NCBI RefSeq assembly: GCF_000003815.2
Contig: NC_049980.1
Location: forward strand, 14,780,293-14,844,292
DNA: 64,000 nt
Direction: 5' to 3'
From: Branchiostoma floridae
Lineage: Eukaryota > Chordata > Leptocardii > Amphioxiformes > Branchiostomatidae
The notes under the pieces are model-generated. The model saw only the letters and a program-made list of their open reading frames with translations, ran no database searches and had not been told where the DNA came from. The position numbers and the translations under genes are program-made. Below, piece by piece: positions 56,264 through 64,000 of this stretch (its first letter is position 1; every line of letters begins with the position of its first letter).

Positions 56264-59200
56264 AAAGGAGCACCAAGCCATGGTTTCCTTTTATCCAGCG
56301 AAATAATACAGACCATGCCCTTTCCCTGAACTCCAACCGCTGACTTTAACCGGTAAATTTGCTTCACTACGTGCTCTGTGTGTGCGAAGATTACTTAGTC
56401 ATGTAGTTTGTGTGCTCTTTGGTTGTGGGGGGAGGGAATTCACGTAATATCATGGCTGTTCCTGCACACAAGTTGTTTCCTTATCGTGCACTGCTTTTTC
56501 TGCAAGAACTATCTTATTCAGTACTTGATGCGGTGATAAATTACAGACAGCTTCTCTTTTATGAATCCGCTCTGCGTGACTATGAAGCCTGCCCTGGGCA
56601 AGCTTTGACGAGTACACTTGGAGCCGGCTCTCTCGGTATATCTCTTTCACGAGCACTGAAGAGATCTCATTCCACTCTCATTTCAGAAGGGCCTCACGTA
56701 GAACATTCAGTTTGGCAGCCATGACTTTATATTACATTTTTACCTACCAGTCAGTGGTTTTAGATAGGGAACACCACGCCAGACATCCGAAAAAATGTCC
56801 GTAGCGATGTGGCCGGTTTGAAGGGAAATTTGCTGATTAGGCCATCAAAGATGGGCTCTTCTGTGATGAATTGTCTCTGCTTATCCGGCTTCAATGCTTG
56901 CATCCATTCAGCGCCTGATGACAAAGGCGAATAATACCTACTGCAGCGCCGCATGCTAATAGTAAGATAGAGGCATCAAACAAGCTGCCAAGGGTGCATG
57001 TTCAGAATTAAAATGTCCTGGTCTCCAAGACTGCCACCAATTTGTTAAAAACGTATTTTACGCAACGTAACGTGTTGTGCGTAGGAAGGTAAGAAAATGT
57101 CAGCAAAAGTTAGTTAACACCTAGTCAAAGGTGGACACGGTTCTCGGCTACCTTCCGGAATGGAAAAGCCTCATCTCTCTTCTCCTCTGATATAGACTAC
57201 TAATGATCGATAGGGGTAACGCTAGGTCAAACATCTTAACAAAGTTTGCATAATCTAATATAATGCAAATATTGAGCGTAAAAGATATACATATATATAT
57301 ATATATATATATACAATCTAGTTTTCACGACTTTAGAACCTGTCATGCCGTGTGGTAACAATACTTGTCATATGTAAAGCCCCTGCTATGAAGTTACTCA
57401 CCGTATTATGATTGCATCAAAGAAAAGTACGTCTGATGTAACATTATCATTCACACTGGTACCACCCACACAAAACCCACATTAGTGTGTTTGCGTACTT
57501 CGACATTTCCGTTGACAAATAGTTTTATCCCGTCATTTATGTCACTGCTAGTTAACGTATTTTGCAGCCCAGCAGTGTTGTGAATGGGAATGAGAGGTTG
57601 CGGAGAGAGCAAATCTTCCCCGGGGAAACCAAAGATCATGTAGTAGTAAAAAGATTCGTCATAACATATGAGCTGTTCTGTAAAATGTCAGCGCCAACAG
57701 TGCATTTCATCTTTATTTCACTGGTAACATAAAATATAAAATGATGGATAGAAGCTATAGCTGGACCGAATGAAATACATACCATTTAGTTATTCATTTC
57801 TACTGATGCCTTTATTTTTTTATCTTTTTCATAACATCTCAGATTGCTAATTTTGTAAACCTTGATTTTGTATGTCAAGTGTTGAGGTCGTGTTAAGTCA
57901 CCGGTACTCAGTAAAACAAAGCATGTAGCAGAAGATAGAAAGATAGAACGCTGATTGGTTCAAGCGCGTGGTTGTACTGTGAATGTCAATTGAAGGCAAG
58001 TAGCCCCAGTAAAGTCAAACCACATAAGCCACACTGTAATTACAGAGTTATGAATCGGTGTCTACTTCAACTGTCAAAACAGGCGCCATTTAGTGGACCA
58101 ACAGCTCTCCAATGGATTGACGGAGGATGATATACCATTATTTGACTATTATTTCTTTCTTGGAAAGGCTTTTCGGCTTCAGGAGCACACTCTGGCATAT
58201 GGCCTGCCTCCAGGAACATGCATTTACTCAATCGAGTAAAATATGCTGTGCTTAGCGTATGGGTGATTGACTCTTGAGTCTTAATCCATCACTCTATCTA
58301 CCCGTCTCTCGTTGCATTCTCATAACGATTGACCTGGTTTACTCCACTTTCCTAATGAAAAGTAACGCTCGAAAAGCAACTTTCTTAAACATCAAGATCC
58401 TTCGACACGGCGTCTCCATGGTAAGCCCTTAATAGATCTACTTATCATTGATTTTCAAACGAATATAATTTGGTCTACCTGTCCCGAAATCACGCAGCAG
58501 GGCCATTAAATTAGACTTCCTTCTGTGAAGCCAGAACAAGAATCTTCCATCAGCAAAGATGCAATAAGAACCGTTTGACTGTGCAAAGTAGGCCAAGTCA
58601 ATAGCGCTTTTGTTTTTATTATGAAATCTGTACATAACTTTACTGTCTTCTCTTCTTTTGCAAAGACTTGACTACACATTCTTCGCAAGTTTGTGCAAAT
58701 ATCGACGATAGCCAAGTACAAAGTGGTTCGCGTGAACTCTAAGCCTCCCCTATTAATGAAACTTTATTTGTTTTAATTCTGCATGACAGTCTAGGTCAAT
58801 AATGAATCTAATAGATTGGTGTGGTCAGTGCACACCGATTGCAACTGCCAGTCACCACAAAAACCTACAAAGTTATACTGTAATACTGAGAACGACTGGA
58901 AAAAGTTAAACTCAATGATGATCGCCGTATAGAGGGCTAGTTATCATAATTGAAAGTTTCTATCTAAAGCTGATAATAGCAGGTTGAAAGAGTCTATTTC
59001 TCTGGGTGGAAACAACACTTAACAGATCTGTTCAGGGAAATGACATTTGCCGATTGAAATGCCACCAGAGCTACACCAAGAGGTTTAATAATGTTCTGTT
59101 CTTCAGTCGGCTGCTCAATTGGTCTGGAATGGGTCCAAACTGTAAAATAGCTCCAAGCAACGCTGTGGATCTTGCAGAATGAGTCATCCATGAAGAATCG

Positions 59201-59619
59201 TGTATGTCGATAAAGGCAGAACATCCAGGTACTCAAGACACTCAAACGTACAAAAGATACTCAAACAATTGGATATATGTTTTGATTCTCATTAAGTATG
59301 TAGAATACGTCTTCCTTCGGATAATTGATATCATTATAGTATGTCACCTGTTTGAGAGTGTATGATATATTACAGTGGATTTATTAACTTTGCTGTTTAA
59401 TTATACAAACGACTTCCTGTATCTTATTACGTAAGCTATCTACATACAAAACATGAGGATCCGTCACCGCACTCTTGAGTTATTCTCCTTCAAAGTCTAA
59501 AACACAACTGGCTCAGGCAGTTTCAGAGAAGCCGCTAGGGATACCACTTACTCTATGTTACAAGAGCTATCCACTACTCAAAACAAAAGTCACGACCATG
59601 GCATGTTTAGAACAAAAGT
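56264..59619. other. Gene-poor region
   Basis: No gene recognised. An AT microsatellite lies at 57291-57313. The open frame 56410-56724 lacks domain features and splice context. Confidence 0.4.
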
Positions 59620-59810
59620 TGGTAGTACCGTACAAAGCCGCTACGAGGCCTATTATCGAGCTTGACCTTCGTCTTCTAGACCTTAATCCACCTACCAAAT
59701 ATCACAAGGGTTCAGCTACAATTTCTCGAAATCTGCAGTTACTGGTATGTTGTTGATAGACAGACACACATACAAGCAAACAGTAGCGAAAACATAACCA
59801 TTTTGAAAAC
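59620..59810 (-). repeat. Inverted copy of the 21825-type repeat
   Basis: Read on the minus strand: GGTTATGTTTTCGCTACTGT, TTGCTTGTATGTGTGTCTG, then GTGATATTTGGTAGGTGGAT, TAAGGTCTAGAAGACGAAGG and TCAAGCTCGATAATAGGCC. Block order matches 21825-22040. Confidence 0.6.
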
Positions 59811-61181
59811 AAGATCGATTCTTGATGATTATTTAAACTAAGCTTGTGTTGGGAACTTCTACAGCACACCTCACTAATGAGACAGTATTCCTACAGGCCA
59901 TATGCTTGTCTCACTAATAAAACCAGCCCAGCCTTCACCTGTATGCCATCTCCCCTTGTGGTCTTCATCAACCATGCCAAGGCAAGAAAGAGTGCTTAAC
60001 CGAAATGGACACGAAACACACCAAGTCTATATTGTACATCTCCACGCTTCATACGTTTGTCGATAAGACTATCGCCATTATAGTCAAGGTGCAGTAAAAG
60101 TTGCTGCTCGAATTTCGAGCGCAAATTGGTATGATATATCAAACTCTAAGTTATGATAAAAGCCACGGAAGTCCGGTCCTAACATGAGTGTAGAACGAGT
60201 CTACAGGAAGGAATTGAAAGTATGCAAATGTTGTTTTTTCGTTAATGCATTTTTTTTGCACGTTTTGACCCCAACTCTCCAGTGCCATAAGTAACAAATG
60301 GAAACGAATATAAGAAACATGTACGTGCTTAGAGTGTGCTTAGCTGAGTATGTGCTTTTTATCAAATGTTATTGCCTCTCATGTTTTTTTTTGTGACAAA
60401 GGTTTATTTTCTTTAATGTGCTCCAGAAAATTCAGAAGAACAAATAAATGTTATGTTTTGAAATGATAACAGTGAGACTTTTTATCATCTTAATTAGATA
60501 CCTATAGTTTCTATACCTATATAGAACCTTGATTGTTAACTTAAGACAGAGATCGCAGCGGCTTTATCAAAAAGTTACAAGACTGAAAGTCATCATTTGA
60601 AACACCTAACTAGCTGAGTATCTTTGACCTAGCTTCTACATTACCCAGTAGAAACTTTGTAACCCTGAGGTCACAGCCTGCTGGCACGTGTGAGACCAGC
60701 CGCCCTCCCTGGGACTGGACAAGCTCGGAGGTGGGCAGGGGTCAATTACATTGCCGGAAGGACAATGGTAAGGTCAAGCCCCCTATCACCATGACGATTG
60801 CGCTGTCTACTTAATACTTCAAGAGATGCGAAATGCCTGAGCGGAGAAAGTTTGACGCGTCATCTCAGACGTTGGGGATCTGTCAGCAGTGGTATGGGTT
60901 CACGTTAAAATCAGTACAAAGTCGTTCGTATTGTAGAACTCGGAGAGCCATGGGGATTGCGAATTCCTCGGCTGCTTGTCCACAGTTTGTGCCATATTCC
61001 CGTGCTGTTCGAAGTATTTTATGTTTTGCCTGAAGTTCTGTTCACAAACGTTGGTTGCTACTCAACAAGAAGCTGTTGAAACAGTGCAGCATCTGTATGC
61101 ATCGGTTTGGCCCATACTGCCATAGGCCTTTCCCTCCATGGTTCCAAATGTTTCAGTCGTGTATATCTCACATTCAAAAAA

Positions 61182-61700
61182 CTAAGTTAACTTGACGAAG
61201 ATACAAATCAAGCTCCTATTGCACCATTGAGGAATTGGAGGCAGAGTGACGTTACTAATACGGCATGTTGTTGTAGTGTTGGGATGCACTCCTAACAACT
61301 GTACTTGTAGAGGTGTCCTGGGCGGAACACATCCCGTGTCATACTCACACCTGCAGCAGTTCTGACGCATGCGGATGTCAACCAATTTTGATGTATAGAC
61401 CTTTTCTTTATACCTCCGTCCGCCTGGCGTGACAAAAGCACGGTCTAGGCGTGTCAAAAATGCATTAGTGAGGATGCATTGTCCACTAAAACTGCAGAAA
61501 TCGACTTTCATGTGTTGAATATGGATGGGCTGTGTAATGGAGGCCACGACGGCTAATCCTGGATGTGTGTTGATCTGCTGAATTATGCCCCACCGACCGT
61601 CTACTTCGGTAGCACCGGTGGTTAACAATGTGTGACCTCTCACCTCACGGCTAAATTGGGCAGTTGGCTCAATTTTATACAACGACGCCAAACATATAAA
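61182..61700 (-). CDS. Unassigned open frame, possible internal exon
   Basis: An open frame of about 172 codons runs on the minus strand between stops, unusually long for this region. It has no ATG in its first 59 codons; the first in-frame Met is in IQHMKVDF. Cysteines cluster near the middle (VDFCSFSGQC) and in QNCCRCEYDTGC. A good donor, CTGCAG|GTGTGAGT, lies inside it at about 61353, so a real exon might end after NCCR. I do not recognise a family. It may be a secreted cysteine-containing domain exon or chance. Confidence 0.27.
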   Translation of the reverse strand, partial: FICLASLYKIEPTAQFSREVRGHTLLTTGATEVDGRWGIIQQINTHPGLAVVASITQPIHIQHMKVDFCSFSGQCILTNAFLTRLDRAFVTPGGRRYKEKVYTSKLVDIRMRQNCCRCEYDTGCVPPRTPLQVQLLGVHPNTTTTCRISNVTLPPIPQWCNRSLICIFVKLT

Positions 61701-61703
61701 CTA

Positions 61704-64000
61704 GGTATCTGAAACTCTTTATTTTTCTACAAAAAGCTTCTACAGTTAAAACTTGATTAATAAACTATTAAAATTACTGGATAAAGATGGTTGTTGAGGA
61801 TAGGTGGTTGTTGAAGACAGGGTGGGGGTAACAATGTTAAAAGACAAGATTGTTCTAATGTGGATTGTAGCTAAAGTTAGCTGTCTGTGCTAGATGCTAT
61901 CCCAGCCAGCTTCAAGTGTAGTTTCCAGGTGTATACGAAACAAGTTCATGATCAGTACATGCCTTAAGAATAGTAATGCCTTTGCAACAGTAGTAAAAAT
62001 GAGATTTCTTAATTACAAGGTCTCGGTGCTGAGGAGTGATTGCCCTCCCGATACATACGGCTGCGGCCTAGCTGTAACGTCAATAAAGTTTTATCTGCGG
62101 AACGTGATGAGGAGTATGTAATGATGTGGTCCGGACTCACACATACATAACCTGTTACCGGACGGGCAACGTGCACTTCAGTTCGCGCGTATGAAGCAAC
62201 ATTACGGCTGTTTGGGAATATCCAGACTGTACAGAATTCGACTGGAAGCCATCTGTGTATACGGAAATCTTGTACCCATTTGCTAAAGGAAGCGCGTAGT
62301 GAAAAAGCAGAAACAATACTTTCATTGAAACATCCCTGCTAATTAACAAGTCTAATGCAGCAACGTACACATTTTCCTCCGAAGAGATTCCTTTTCCCGT
62401 GCTTATAGATTTCCATACTGTTCAAAGTACAGTACTGGATATTTAGCAGAACTGGATTGCTTTAAGTAATGATGGCATCATGTTTCCTTATACATAGGGT
62501 AGCGTCACTAGCAGCCCGGTTCTTCCGACGAAGGCCGGCTGAATATGTTTTCAAAGAAAAATAGAAATTAATATGTCATGGTATTTTAGTCATGGTGGCC
62601 ATTAGATTCCTCTCCATTGCTTATGGCAGGCCTGCATGTGCCTATGATATGAGGAGCGACCGGCGGAATGGAGGGCAAATTGCGCGTGCAGAAGCATGAC
62701 TGTTCTACAGGTAACACGAGGGGCACTTATATCACCAGCTCGGCCACGGCTCACAAACTTTTATGTCGCCACGCTTCCCGCCAGGCATACTTACGGTTTC
62801 CACAGTCGTACTAATCTCATTATACTCGCTTTAGTAATGAAGAAATACTTGGTTGGCCAGCTGTCTGCAATGATAAGGGTAATAGATTCTACCTGCGTGA
62901 GTTTGAAAACAGCATGTTTTCGACCCTCGAGCTCTTCCGTGATTAAAACGATTCGACCTTGATTTTCTCTTCCAGTAAATCCGGCAAATCTGCCTTTACA
63001 GTTCTTCCCCAAGTAATATGGAGGAATGGTATAATGTAAGTAAAGAAAAAAAGTTCCACTGCCTCACTGATTACATTTTCAGACTGGTCGATATTTTGAG
63101 CACAACTCAATCCATAATAGAAGTGTGGGACGTAATTAAGTGTAGTTGTCTATATTCGGTGATTTGATCAATCGATGGATTCGTCAAGTAGGACAAGGAC
63201 AAGGACCCTCTTGTTTTGAATAGAATCACAAGGCTTAAATAATCATAAATTTTCTCAATGTAATAAGAAAGGCTCTTCATAAAATTCAGTATGACTCACT
63301 GAATTATAGATTATGAATTTTAGATCCATTTCTGACAAGAAAGTTATCTGCCGTGCAGCAATACCTTAATTACAATTGGTTTGGCAAATGGCGCTGTTCT
63401 CTGAATAGATTACAGATATGTAGCTTATCATTGGTCCTGAAATATTTATGTATATACGTGTATGGAGTATATTCTTTTACTAATGTCGAAGGTAACACTG
63501 GGGTAACCAGCGACATGAGTAATCATTGTTGCCCAGCGTCCCTTTGACTACACAGCGATCGGCGATGAGATTAATTATGTGACCCTTCATTTTATAATTG
63601 GAATATGATACACGTTGTAAAAGAATTACTTAAAAAACAAAACAGAACGTGAAAATGTCGTTCTTTGCCTGTGAACGTCGTTGAGGGACCTGTCAAATCT
63701 TTGGCCACTCGGCAGTCACAGTGCGATTATAGTCTTTCGTGCACTGGGGGTATGAAACAAGCACCACGGTACGACCATTCGCTCTGCTTGAATACATCAA
63801 AACATCAAAACATCGATGCCATTCTACCAATATTGAGGTGAACTTTTATTGTCTCTTAACCAGAATCGCGATTTGCATCCGATTCTGTTGCTATAGCCAA
63901 TTCACTCACTTAACTTAGGAAATGGAGGCATATCGCGCCAAGAGGCGGTTTCTATCGAGATAGCCATTGGGTCCAGAGGGGGCTTTTACTCAGAAATGTG
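61704..64000. other. Gene-poor end of window
   Basis: Only short open frames on both strands; no repeat or RNA gene was recognised. Confidence 0.4.

Noticed and set aside
1-64000. CRISPR array, operons, rRNA genes
   Set aside because: The tandem repeats lack CRISPR spacer structure, genes are spliced and eukaryotic, and no rRNA-like block was seen.

Overview
The window looks like nuclear DNA of an invertebrate chordate, most likely an amphioxus (Branchiostoma). The AT content is moderate, the genes are small and intron-rich, and the predicted proteins align closely with vertebrate orthologues (GMPPA, PUSL1, ZSWIM7, a prokineticin-like peptide). The introns and spacers carry many short terminal-inverted-repeat elements, several sharing the end CTCCAAGCAGA, plus tRNA-derived SINEs and Penelope-like tails. 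The organism call is an inference from gene content and repeat style. No database search was possible.

Layout. 1-1.7 kb: two predicted minus-strand exons of an unassigned protein. 2.97-5.45 kb (+): a two-exon secreted C1q-domain protein. 5.5-9.2 kb: repeat-bearing spacer. 9.18-15.13 kb (-): a two-exon prokineticin-like gene, secreted and ten-cysteine, whose 5.6-kb intron holds large tandem repeats. 15.1-19.3 kb: spacer. 19.29-29.28 kb (+): a complete 12-exon GMPPA gene of 421 aa, with a 4.2-kb first intron full of MITEs and a SINE. 29.7-34.4 kb: spacer with a minisatellite interrupted by a MITE. 34.37-37.62 kb (-): a six-exon Rab-family GTPase. 40.24-43.15 kb (-): a seven-exon PUSL1 pseudouridine synthase, divergently paired over 275 bp with an intronless ZSWIM7 (43.43-43.85 kb, +). 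43.9-64 kb: a 20-kb stretch with no gene I can recognise. It holds a few MITEs, possible regulatory blocks, a GC-rich promoter/first-exon candidate near 53 kb and one unexplained open frame at 61.2-61.7 kb.

The genes do not form one pathway. GMPPA acts in GDP-mannose homeostasis, the Rab in membrane traffic, PUSL1 in tRNA/RNA pseudouridylation and ZSWIM7 in homologous recombination (Shu complex). The C1q and prokineticin-like genes encode secreted proteins of immune or signalling type. Points of most interest: a prokineticin fold without the AVIT start, a Rab with His at the catalytic Gln position and an odd C-terminus, two GC-AG introns in different genes, an intronless ZSWIM7, and MITEs whose target-site duplications are readable by eye.
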